DNA of 64,000 nt from Terrilactibacillus tamarindi (GTDB lineage Bacteria; Bacillota; Bacilli; Bacillales; Sporolactobacillaceae). The notes beneath the pieces were generated by a model, which saw nothing but the letters and a program-made list of their open reading frames with translations, did no database searches and was not told where the DNA came from. Shown piece after piece: positions 36,583 through 45,051 of this stretch. Positions within the stretch are counted from its first letter, which is position 1; every line of letters starts with the position of its first letter. The stretch is from positions 62,001 to 126,000 of the forward strand of contig NZ_WNHB01000001.1 of the NCBI RefSeq assembly GCF_009718825.1, in the 5' to 3' direction. The position numbers were made by a program, and so were the translations under genes.

Positions 36583-37980
36583 CTAGACTAAAAACATGGC
36601 AACAATGGTGGTTACGATAAGGCCAAAAATAACAGGTATGAGGTTACGCCTTGCAAGTTCGAAAGCATCAACGTTACAGATCGCAGCTGCAGGAATGAGC
36701 GCCCAAGGAACGAGCGTTCCCCCTCCTACCCATATACCTGCAAGTTGCCCAAGCGCGGTCAAAGTGGCGATACCTTCTCCTAAAGTTGCAGAAAATAGGT
36801 GAGCGATTGATCCAGCTAATGAAATACCAGAAAAACCTGATCCATCTAAGCCAGTAATGACACCAACAACCGTTAATGTTGCCGTTGCAACTTCAGTGTT
36901 TACAGGAGCAATATGAGCTAAGGCATTTCCTAAGTCATTCACAATCCCTTGTGAGTGTGCGGGGAGTGTTTTACCAAAAACATCGATAAAGCCAGCATCT
37001 CCCATATAAAAGAAAGCCGCGATCGGAATAACTGGACCAAATACTTTAAACCCGAATTGAAAACCATTTATTAAGTAATCCGTAATCTTTTCTAAACCTT
37101 TATTTTTATAAGCTGTTAAAGATATAGCCATGAGTATAAAAATAATGGTTCCACCAATGAGAGCCGTCGCATCTCCGCCTTGCAGGTGAAAAATAATCAT
37201 TCCAACGACATCAAGAATGAGCAAAATTGGAATTAAAACGGCAAAGAAAAGTCTTAAGCCCTTAGATAACGGAGCCTTTCTTTGATTCATTTGTTCGTCA
37301 AAATGCTGTAAATCAGTTGATGTTACTGTCAAGATACCTCTTTTCATGTCTCGTTTCATAAAGATAAAAGCAGTTATGGTTGTAACTAAACCCATGACAA
37401 TAACCAGTGGAATGCTTGCTTGAATAACTTGATCAACAGGAATCCCAGCGGCATCAGCCGTTAGTTTTGGTGCTCCTTGAATGACATAATCACCTGAAAG
37501 TGCAATGCCATGACCAAATAAGTTCATCGCTATTGCTGCTCCCAGCGCTGGAAGACCGACACGAAGGGCAACAGGCAAAAGCACGACGCCTAACAAGGCT
37601 ATGGCAGGAGATGGCCAAAAGAAGAAAGAGACCACCATCATAAGTAAACCAATAATCCAAAATGCATGGTTCGGTGTCTTTATAAGTCTAGTAAATGGAG
37701 AAATCATAACTTCGTTGATTCCAGTATGGGTCATAATATGACTCAAAGAAACAATGATAGAAATAACAAGAATGGTTCCTAATAATTGCGTGATAGCATA
37801 GATTAGACTGGAAAAAACACCGGTTAAGGCAGTTGTCAAGGAAGATGTAGCGATTAAACCAAGCAGAAAAATACCAATAATACAAACAAGTGTTGTATCG
37901 CGCCTTAGAACCATGACACCAATAATTAAGATGATAAATAGCAAATAGACCCAATGAAGTGATGTTAATGCCGCATACAT
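36583..37980 (-). CDS. Multi-span permease, YhfA-like
   Basis: The 465-residue protein has about 12 membrane spans with re-entrant Gly/Pro-rich loops (FFFWPSPAIALLGVVLLPVA and GITGLDGSGFSGISLAGS-like segments), a topology seen in ion-transporter superfamily members. It resembles the uncharacterised B. subtilis YhfA group; the substrate is not known. It is divergent from the M20/Dpp operon and shares its upstream region, so it may carry a product or substrate of that pathway. GGGGAGAT precedes the ATG. Confidence 0.7.
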   Translation of the reverse strand: MYAALTSLHWVYLLFIILIIGVMVLRRDTTLVCIIGIFLLGLIATSSLTTALTGVFSSLIYAITQLLGTILVISIIVSLSHIMTHTGINEVMISPFTRLIKTPNHAFWIIGLLMMVVSFFFWPSPAIALLGVVLLPVALRVGLPALGAAIAMNLFGHGIALSGDYVIQGAPKLTADAAGIPVDQVIQASIPLVIVMGLVTTITAFIFMKRDMKRGILTVTSTDLQHFDEQMNQRKAPLSKGLRLFFAVLIPILLILDVVGMIIFHLQGGDATALIGGTIIFILMAISLTAYKNKGLEKITDYLINGFQFGFKVFGPVIPIAAFFYMGDAGFIDVFGKTLPAHSQGIVNDLGNALAHIAPVNTEVATATLTVVGVITGLDGSGFSGISLAGSIAHLFSATLGEGIATLTALGQLAGIWVGGGTLVPWALIPAAAICNVDAFELARRNLIPVIFGLIVTTIVAMFLV

Positions 37981-38351
37981 GGAATATCTCCCCTATTAGT
38001 TAGTCATTTGCCTATAAAATATGCTAAAGTCCTGACAAGTGTGAATGGCCCCCAATTAGAAGTTGAGTACAAGAAGAAAGGATCGACAAAACGTTACTTA
38101 ATTTGATATTTATAGTTCTTAAATATTTTTAGATCCAAGACAATATGTTGAAAAATTATGTCAATTTTCGATTGATTTTAGCAAAAGATTACCCCTTAAA
38201 TTTTCAATATACCTCAAAATTGCCTATTTCCAGTTCAGAAGTATCATGCAATCCGCACTACTAATATATAATTAAGTAAAAATAGAGGATTTTATACTGT
38301 AACGCCAAAAAATGTAAAAAAGTAGAGAAAAATGTAAATATAAAAAAAGTT

Positions 38352-38380
38352 TTGACAATTAAAAATATGTATTTTATACT
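38352..38380 (+). promoter_or_regulatory. Strong sigma-A promoter of the M20-Dpp operon
   Basis: A perfect TTGACA (38352-38357), a 17-bp spacer and TATACT (38375-38380). The rest of the 490-bp divergent gap (37981-38471) is AT-rich and has no gene. A weak CodY-like sequence AATATTCTGAATTGC (38405-38419, ten of fifteen) lies just downstream of the start site. Confidence 0.75.
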
Positions 38381-38471
38381 TATTTCAACAAGGAAAAACA
38401 TTAATAATATTCTGAATTGCTTTACATTCAATCTTCTTTCCAAAATGAAAACTCAATAAGGAGTGTTGAGC

Positions 38472-39695
38472 TTGATTAGTACATGGCATGAAAGAATTGA
38501 AGAATTGTATGACCAAATGGTAGAATGGCGCCGGTTTTTACATCAACATCCAGAACTCTCTTATCAAGAAGTTAAAACTCGCGCTTTTATTGTTGAAAAA
38601 TTAGAGTCGTTTGGTATTGAAGTAAAAGATAATGTTGGTGGAGGGGGAGTTGTCGGCATCATTCGAGGCGGAAAACCTGGGAAAACAATTGCTCTTAGAG
38701 CTGATTTTGATGCCTTATTCATCCAAGATGAGAAGGATGTCCCATATAAATCAACTGTTCCGGGTGTGATGCATGCATGTGGTCATGACGGGCATACTTC
38801 GACTTTATTGAATGTAGCCCAAGTGTTAAGTGAGCATCGTCATGAACTAGAAGGAAATGTCATACTTCTTCACCAGCATGCAGAGGAAATGCATCCTGGT
38901 GGGGCGAAACCTATGATACAAGATGGGTGTTTAGACGGTGTTGACTTGGTATTTGGAACTCATTTATGGAGTACAATCCCGTATGGTCAATTTGGATATA
39001 ATAGTGGCGATTTTATGGCAGCTGCTGATGCATTAGAAATAAAAATTCAAGGATTAGGTGGACATGGGTCTGCTCCACACCAATCTGTTGATGCTATAGT
39101 TATTGGCGCCGAAGTGATTAACCAACTGCAGTTAATTGTAAGTAGACAAGTTGACCCGTTAAAGTCTGCCGTTATTTCTTTTGGTTCTTTTCAAGCAGGT
39201 AGTGCAGCCAATATTATAGCTGATACAGCAACATTTAAAGGAACCGTTCGGACATTTGATGAAAGTGTAAGAGCCCATATTGAGAAACAAATTCCACATA
39301 TCGTAGAACATGTTTGTGAAGCTTTTCATGCAACGTGTGAAGTCACGTATTCTAGAGGCTATGACGCCGTTGTTAACCATGAAAAAGAATCAAAAGTATT
39401 TAAAAAAATTATTGATTCAACGTTTGGAAAAGGAGTCGCTACGTTAGTTCCACCTCTAATGGGTGGTGAAGATTTTGCATACTATTTACAAGAAAGACCT
39501 GGCATGTTCTTTTTAACTGGTGCAGGAAATCCAGAGGTAGGAGCAAAATATCCACATCATCATCCTAAATTTAATTTTGATGAACGTGCCATGCTGATGG
39601 CTGGAAAAGCATTCCTAAGCATTGTTGATTACTACCTCTGTCCTCAAGATAATCAATCCATAGAAGATGAAAAGTTCGAAAAAGCAGATCTATAA
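38472..39695 (+). CDS. M20D amidohydrolase, copy 1
   Basis: The 407-residue metallo-amidohydrolase belongs to the group of N-acyl-amino-acid, indole-acetyl-amino-acid and aminobenzoyl-glutamate hydrolases. Two-metal ligands are visible: HACGHDGH (Cys103, His105), HAEE (Glu138-139), the GTHLWS His and the C-terminal HHHPKF. Two usual positions deviate from the neighbouring copy: DALFIQDE where DALPIQDE is expected, and HAEEMHPGGA where HAEETPPGGA is expected. The TTG at 38472 lies eight bases after AAGGAG. The downstream copy has the same TTG arrangement. It heads a seven-gene operon with a peptide importer. Confidence 0.92.
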   Translation: MISTWHERIEELYDQMVEWRRFLHQHPELSYQEVKTRAFIVEKLESFGIEVKDNVGGGGVVGIIRGGKPGKTIALRADFDALFIQDEKDVPYKSTVPGVMHACGHDGHTSTLLNVAQVLSEHRHELEGNVILLHQHAEEMHPGGAKPMIQDGCLDGVDLVFGTHLWSTIPYGQFGYNSGDFMAAADALEIKIQGLGGHGSAPHQSVDAIVIGAEVINQLQLIVSRQVDPLKSAVISFGSFQAGSAANIIADTATFKGTVRTFDESVRAHIEKQIPHIVEHVCEAFHATCEVTYSRGYDAVVNHEKESKVFKKIIDSTFGKGVATLVPPLMGGEDFAYYLQERPGMFFLTGAGNPEVGAKYPHHHPKFNFDERAMLMAGKAFLSIVDYYLCPQDNQSIEDEKFEKADL

Positions 39696-39742
39696 ATCAT
39701 AAAGCTAAATTCAAACTAACTTAATAATAGGGAGTGTTTTTC

Positions 39743-40972
39743 TTGTTAAATAAGTGGCATGATGTTTTAGACACTTATTATGATGAAATGGTTGAATGGA
39801 GAAGGCATCTACATAAATATCCAGAATTATCTTTTCAAGAAGTAAAAACAAAGGCATTTATAGTCCATTGTTTAGAAAACGTTGGCATTGAAGCAAAACC
39901 TGTTGGTGGAGGCATTGTAGGTGTCATTAAAGGGAAGTCACCGGGAAAGACGATTGCCCTTAGAGCAGATTTTGATGCACTGCCCATACAAGATGAAAAG
40001 GATGTTACATATAAATCGACGATACCCGGCGTGATGCATGCGTGTGGTCATGACGGTCATACTGCTACATTACTTGGTGTAGCTAAGGTTCTCCAAAAAC
40101 ATCGAGATGAATTGGCGGGTAAACTTGTTTTAATCTTTCAACACGCTGAAGAAACTCCTCCTGGTGGAGCTAAAGAAATGATTCAAGCTGGTTGTTTAAA
40201 AGATGTTGATGCCATTTTTGGAGCCCATCTTTGGAGTACCATTCAATATGGCACATTTGGTTTTAATAAAGGCCATATTATGGCAGCCTCTGATCGTATA
40301 GAAATTATCATACAAGGGGTAGGTGGACATGGATCAGCTCCACATCAATCAGTTGATGCCATTGCTGTTGCTTCACAAATCATTGCTCAACTTCAACTTA
40401 TTGTGAGTAGACAAATTGACCCATTGAAATCTGCCGTTGTCTCTATTGGAACTTTTCATTCAGGGAGTGCTTTTAATATCATTGCAGACTCAGCGACTTT
40501 ACGAGGAACCGTTAGAACATTCAATGAAGAACAAAGTGACTTGATTGAACGAGAATTGACTAGATTAGTAGAAAATGTATGCTCAGCTTTTCAAGCGAAA
40601 GGCATTGTGAACTATAACCGTGGTTATCCCGCTTTATATAATCACGAAAAAGAAACGCGTGAATTTAAAGAAATAATAGATAAAGATTTTGGAAAAGACG
40701 TAGCAGTTATGATGTCGCCTCAAATGGGTGGAGAAGATTTTGCCCACTATGTTAAAGAAATACCTGGTATGTTCTTTTTCACGGGTGCAGGTAACCCGGA
40801 GATAGGAGCAAAATATCCCCATCATCATCCGAAATTTGATTTTGATGAACGAGCTATGCTAATGACGGGAAAAGCCTTTTTAAGTATCGTTCATTATTAT
40901 TTAGGCTCTCATAATGGTATACAGGATTGTATACAAAATCTTAATGCAGAATATGCCGCAAAAGATCATTAA
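39743..40972 (+). CDS. M20D amidohydrolase, copy 2
   Basis: This 409-residue paralogue of the preceding gene keeps all canonical residues: DALPIQDEKD, HACGHDGHTATLLG, FQHAEETPPGGA, GGHGSAPHQSVDAI and HHHPKFDFDE. By eye about two thirds of residues agree with copy 1, so a fairly old tandem duplication is likely. In AbgA-AbgB two related M20 proteins act together, and a similar pairing is possible here. The TTG start follows GGGAGTG. Nineteen bases separate it from the importer's first ATPase gene. Confidence 0.93.
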   Translation: MLNKWHDVLDTYYDEMVEWRRHLHKYPELSFQEVKTKAFIVHCLENVGIEAKPVGGGIVGVIKGKSPGKTIALRADFDALPIQDEKDVTYKSTIPGVMHACGHDGHTATLLGVAKVLQKHRDELAGKLVLIFQHAEETPPGGAKEMIQAGCLKDVDAIFGAHLWSTIQYGTFGFNKGHIMAASDRIEIIIQGVGGHGSAPHQSVDAIAVASQIIAQLQLIVSRQIDPLKSAVVSIGTFHSGSAFNIIADSATLRGTVRTFNEEQSDLIERELTRLVENVCSAFQAKGIVNYNRGYPALYNHEKETREFKEIIDKDFGKDVAVMMSPQMGGEDFAHYVKEIPGMFFFTGAGNPEIGAKYPHHHPKFDFDERAMLMTGKAFLSIVHYYLGSHNGIQDCIQNLNAEYAAKDH

Positions 40973-40991
40973 TTCAAAAGAGGTGATAAAC

Positions 40992-42005
40992 TTGGCTAAC
41001 TTACTTGATGTGAATAATCTTCAAACAGTCTTTCGAACGGATAAAGGGGAAGTTACATCAGTTGATGAAGTCAGCTTCTCATTAAAAGAAGGTGAAACAT
41101 TAGGTATTGTAGGAGAATCTGGATGTGGAAAAAGTGTTACGTCACTTTCGATTATGCGCCTACTTGGTAAAGGTGGACGAGTAAAACATGGTTCAGTAAA
41201 GTTTAAGGATCGAGAATTAACTAATCTTTCTGAACAGGAGATGCGCAATATAAGAGGTAATGATATTTCGATGATATTCCAAGAACCTATGACATCGTTG
41301 AATCCTCTCTTAACCATTGGTAATCAATTAATGGAAGGAATCCGTCTTCATTTAAAACTTTCAAAGAAACAAGCCAAATTGTACGCTATCGATATGTTGA
41401 AAAAAGTAGGGATTCCAAGGGCTGAAGCCATCATAAATGAGTATCCTCATGCCTTATCTGGCGGGATGAGACAAAGGGTCATGATTGCCATGGCTTTATC
41501 GTGTAAACCCAATTTAATTTTAGCTGATGAACCTACAACAGCTTTAGATGTAACGATCCAAGCCCAAATTCTTAAATTAATGAAAAAATTGAAAAATGAA
41601 CTTAACACTGCGATTATCTTAATCACTCACGATTTAGGTGTTGTAGCTGAAATGGCTGACAAAGTCATTGTTATGTATGCTGGTCAGGTTGTTGAAGAAG
41701 CAGATGTTTATACTCTATTTGATAGCCCAAAACACCCTTATACTAAAGGATTAATAAAATCTATTCCTCATCTTGATAATGATTCAAGTGAACGCTTGGA
41801 TTCAATTCCAGGTACTGTACCTACACTTCAGCATATGCCTAAAGGCTGTCGTTTTCATACAAGATGTCCTTTTGCTACAGAGCGTTGCATCAATGAAAAA
41901 CCTGACTTACTTCAACTTAAGGAAAATGAATCACATAGTGTTAGATGTTTCTTATATGATTCTGAACAATTGGATAAAGATGTAAGAGAGGAAGTGAACT
42001 CATGA
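40992..42005 (+). CDS. dppD: Peptide ABC importer ATPase, DppD/OppD type
   Basis: A 337-residue ATPase with Walker A GESGCGKSV, Q-loop FQEPMTSLNP, signature LSGGMRQRV and Walker B LILADEPTTALD. The C-terminal oligopeptide-transporter extension has GCRFHTRCPFATERC and a later Cys, a four-cysteine pattern that in one described DppD binds an iron-sulphur cluster. It pairs with the next gene to drive dipeptide or oligopeptide uptake. TTG 40992 is chosen because AGAGGTGA is seven bases upstream; the frame extends back into the M20 gene without a binding site. It overlaps dppF by four bases. Confidence 0.93.
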   Translation: MANLLDVNNLQTVFRTDKGEVTSVDEVSFSLKEGETLGIVGESGCGKSVTSLSIMRLLGKGGRVKHGSVKFKDRELTNLSEQEMRNIRGNDISMIFQEPMTSLNPLLTIGNQLMEGIRLHLKLSKKQAKLYAIDMLKKVGIPRAEAIINEYPHALSGGMRQRVMIAMALSCKPNLILADEPTTALDVTIQAQILKLMKKLKNELNTAIILITHDLGVVAEMADKVIVMYAGQVVEEADVYTLFDSPKHPYTKGLIKSIPHLDNDSSERLDSIPGTVPTLQHMPKGCRFHTRCPFATERCINEKPDLLQLKENESHSVRCFLYDSEQLDKDVREEVNS

Positions 42006-42991
42006 GCCCGAAGATAAAAGAGAAACAAAAACCGTTATTAGAAGTTGTCAATCTAAAAAAATACTATCCTATAAAAAAAGGGATTATTTCAAAAACTGTA
42101 GGTCACGTCAAAGCGGTCGATGGCATCAGTTTCTCTGTTTATCCAGGCGAGACCATGGGACTGGTTGGTGAATCTGGTTGCGGAAAATCAACAACCGGCA
42201 GGTCTATAGTTCGATTAGATGATCCAACAGATGGTGACGTCATCTTCCAAAATAAGAATTTGGCTAACCTATCAAAAAATGAGATGAGAAAATTAAGAAC
42301 CGATTTGCAAATTATTTTTCAAGATCCTTACTCTTCTCTTAATCCACGTAAACGAATTGGTGATTTATTAGCTGAACCTTTAAGAGCTCACAAGCTAGCA
42401 GAAGGAGAAGAAATAGAACGTAAAGTTAACAATATTTTAGAAATCGTCGGTCTTACAAAGTACCATAAAAGTCGTTACCCTCATGAGTTTTCAGGTGGGC
42501 AACGACAAAGAATTGGAATTGCTCGAGCACTTATCTTAAATCCTAAACTTATTATTTGTGATGAACCTGTTTCAGCTTTAGATGTTTCTATTCAAGCGCA
42601 GGTACTTAACTTATTAAAAGATCTTCAAAAAGAATTTAATTTAACGTATGTGTTCATTGCTCATGGACTTGGAGCAGTGAAATATATTAGTGATCGGATT
42701 ACAGTAATGTATCTCGGTAAAATTGTGGAGATCGCACCAACAGAAGAGATTTTTAATCAGCCTAGACATCCTTATACGAAGATTTTATTAAGTGCCTATC
42801 CGGTACCAAATCCGCATATGCGTAATCGTGAACAAATCGTAGTAGAAGGCGATGTCCCTAGTCCTGCAAATCCGCCAAAAGGGTGTGCTTTTCATACACG
42901 TTGTCCCTTTGCACAACCGATTTGCCGAGAAAAAACGCCACCATTAGATGGTGAAAATCATCAAGTCGCTTGCCATTTTCCACTTACTTAA
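42002..42991 (+). CDS. dppF: Peptide ABC importer ATPase, DppF/OppF type
   Basis: The 329-residue partner ATPase has Walker A GESGCGKSTT, Q-loop FQDPYSSLNPR, signature FSGGQRQRI and Walker B IICDEPVSALD, with the oligopeptide C-terminal motif GCAFHTRCPFAQPIC. The switch region reads FIAHGLGAV instead of the usual THDL: the His is kept, but Asp is replaced by Gly. It starts inside the dppD stop (ATGA), implying coupled translation. The length and order dppD-dppF-dppB-dppC-dppA are typical of Firmicutes, with ATPases placed before permeases. Confidence 0.93.
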   Translation: MSPKIKEKQKPLLEVVNLKKYYPIKKGIISKTVGHVKAVDGISFSVYPGETMGLVGESGCGKSTTGRSIVRLDDPTDGDVIFQNKNLANLSKNEMRKLRTDLQIIFQDPYSSLNPRKRIGDLLAEPLRAHKLAEGEEIERKVNNILEIVGLTKYHKSRYPHEFSGGQRQRIGIARALILNPKLIICDEPVSALDVSIQAQVLNLLKDLQKEFNLTYVFIAHGLGAVKYISDRITVMYLGKIVEIAPTEEIFNQPRHPYTKILLSAYPVPNPHMRNREQIVVEGDVPSPANPPKGCAFHTRCPFAQPICREKTPPLDGENHQVACHFPLT

Positions 42992-43015
42992 ATAAAAGAG
43001 AGAGGGGTAATTCAT

Positions 43016-43966
43016 TTGTTTCAATACATTATCCGCCGAATACTGATTGCGATCCCGGTATTATTTGGGGTCACTGTATTTACATTTTTTGTAATCAATA
43101 TGGCGCCTGGTAATCCGGTTGATATGTATGTCAATCCATCTGCAACGCCGCAGCAAATTGCTCTAGCAAAAGAGCAGTTGGGCCTAAACGATCCGTTATG
43201 GGTTCAATATGGCCATTGGCTAGGACAACTTTTCCAAGGGAATTTAGGTTTTTCTTATTCTACACGTGAACCTGTTACAAGTATGCTAATAGAGCGGTTA
43301 GGGCCTACCTTATTATTAATGGGAACTTCGTTAATCGTGGCTTACCTAATTGCGATTCCTTTAGGTATCCTAAGTGCAACACGTCAATACTCTTGGATTG
43401 ATTATTTAACCACTGGTTTTTCGTTCCTAGGTGTATCAATTCCACACTTTTTCTTGGGACTTGGGGCCATCTATATTTTCGCAAGTAAACTTGAGTTATT
43501 GCCAACGGGCGGGATGAATACCTTGGGTGGAACGACTGGCTTTGGAGATACTTTTTTTCATATGATTCTACCTGTTCTCGTTCTAGCAACTGGAATCGCA
43601 GGAAATATGGTTCGTTATGTGAGATCCAGCATGATTGATGTACTCGGTAAAGATTATTTACGGACCGCTCGAGCCAAAGGGCTACGTAATTTTATTGTCA
43701 CAAATAAACATGCCTTAAGGAATGCGTTAATCCCTATCATCACGATTATTGGAATGGATATTCCGCTTCTCATCGGTGGCGCTGTTGTTACTGAACAAGT
43801 GTTTCAATGGCCTGGATTAGGACAATTAACGATTCAATCAATTGGGTCACGAGATTACTCTGCATTAATGGCTTTAAATTTAATTGCCGCTATCGCTGTT
43901 TTGGTATCTAACCTATTAACGGATGTGGTTTATTCAATTGTAGACCCTCGTATTAAATATGAGTAG
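43016..43966 (+). CDS. dppB: Peptide ABC importer permease, DppB/OppB type
   Basis: The 316-residue permease has six membrane spans, the N-terminal OppB_N block MFQYIIRRILIAIPVLFGVT and MAPGNPVD, and the EAA loop DYLRTARAKGLRNFIVTNKHALRNA that docks with the ATPases. It imports peptides with DppC. The TTG start at 43016 follows AGAGAGGGG. The next gene starts 16 bases after its stop. Confidence 0.95.
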   Translation: MFQYIIRRILIAIPVLFGVTVFTFFVINMAPGNPVDMYVNPSATPQQIALAKEQLGLNDPLWVQYGHWLGQLFQGNLGFSYSTREPVTSMLIERLGPTLLLMGTSLIVAYLIAIPLGILSATRQYSWIDYLTTGFSFLGVSIPHFFLGLGAIYIFASKLELLPTGGMNTLGGTTGFGDTFFHMILPVLVLATGIAGNMVRYVRSSMIDVLGKDYLRTARAKGLRNFIVTNKHALRNALIPIITIIGMDIPLLIGGAVVTEQVFQWPGLGQLTIQSIGSRDYSALMALNLIAAIAVLVSNLLTDVVYSIVDPRIKYE

Positions 43967-43982
43967 AAAGGAGTGAGTCAAT

Positions 43983-44909
43983 GTGTCTTTACCTAACATA
44001 AATGAGCCTCTAACAAAACAAAGCCTCGAATCTAAAACGTTAGTTATGGAAGAACTAGGGAAAGAAGAAAGTTACCTAAGACTGGTGACTAGGCGATTTT
44101 TTAAACATAAATTGGCCGTTGCAGGACTTATTGTCTTTACTCTAATTATTTTAATGGACATTTTTGCTCAAGTTATTGCACCACATCATCCCAATGCTGT
44201 ATCCGACACATTTGAAGCAGCTCCCTCAGCCGATCATTTGCTTGGAACAGATCAGGTTGGTAGAGACGTCTTTAGCCGTTTAGTTTACGCTTCTCGTGTA
44301 TCTATTACTGTTGGTTTAGGTGCTGTAGCCATTTATGTTGCTATAGGCACTGTTCTTGGTGCCCTTGCAGGATACTTTGGTAAATGGGTGGACAATATCA
44401 TTATGCGTGTGACTGATGTCTTCATGTCATTTCCATATTTGATGGTTATTCTTGTTCTAGTTAGTGTTATAGGACCTAATCTTTTTAATATCACATTGGT
44501 TCTAGGTATTCTCGGTTGGCCACAAGTCGCACGGCTAGTGCGAGGGAGTGTGCTGTCGATTAAAGAAATGGATTATGTCAAAGCTGGCGTAGCATTAGGC
44601 TATTCAACACCAAAAATTATTTTTCAACATATTTTACCCAATGCTTTTGCACCGATTTTGGTTAATGCGACGTTTGGTGTAGCCTCTGCCATTATTATGG
44701 AAGCATCCTTAAGTTTCTTAGGTATGGGAGTTAGACCTCCAGCGGCAAGTTGGGGAAATATGCTAACGCAAGCCCAGTCATTAACGGTACTATCTTCGCA
44801 GCCATGGCTTTGGATTCCACCTGGACTCATGATATTATTATCCGTTTTATCCATCAACTTTATCGGTGATGGGTTAAGAGATGCCTTAGAATCAAATCAA
44901 TCTAGGTAG
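43983..44909 (+). CDS. dppC: Peptide ABC importer permease, DppC/OppC type
   Basis: The 308-residue second permease has a soluble N-terminus, a first span (about 40-60), the HLLGTDQVGRDVFSRLVYASR block typical of OppC/DppC, and the EAA loop VKAGVALGYSTPKIIFQHILPNA. GTG 43983 is preferred after AAAGGAGTGAGTCA; the ATG two bases earlier is in another frame. It is followed by 142 bp and then the binding-protein gene. Confidence 0.95.
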   Translation: MSLPNINEPLTKQSLESKTLVMEELGKEESYLRLVTRRFFKHKLAVAGLIVFTLIILMDIFAQVIAPHHPNAVSDTFEAAPSADHLLGTDQVGRDVFSRLVYASRVSITVGLGAVAIYVAIGTVLGALAGYFGKWVDNIIMRVTDVFMSFPYLMVILVLVSVIGPNLFNITLVLGILGWPQVARLVRGSVLSIKEMDYVKAGVALGYSTPKIIFQHILPNAFAPILVNATFGVASAIIMEASLSFLGMGVRPPAASWGNMLTQAQSLTVLSSQPWLWIPPGLMILLSVLSINFIGDGLRDALESNQSR

Positions 44910-45051
44910 TGATGAACTACAATATAAATTTTAACGAAATGTTCAAGGTGAAGGGCAAGATGGAATGAGAATATGAGAATTCACTCGGAATCTTGGAATA
45001 TTTGCCTGAACCTTTGGACAGTTCAACTTTAATCAATAGGGGGAAGAGAAG

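Noticed and set aside
38261-38443. A 60-codon hydrophobic frame on the minus strand
   Set aside because: It covers the strong M20-Dpp promoter, consists of AT-rich codons and lacks a ribosome binding site.
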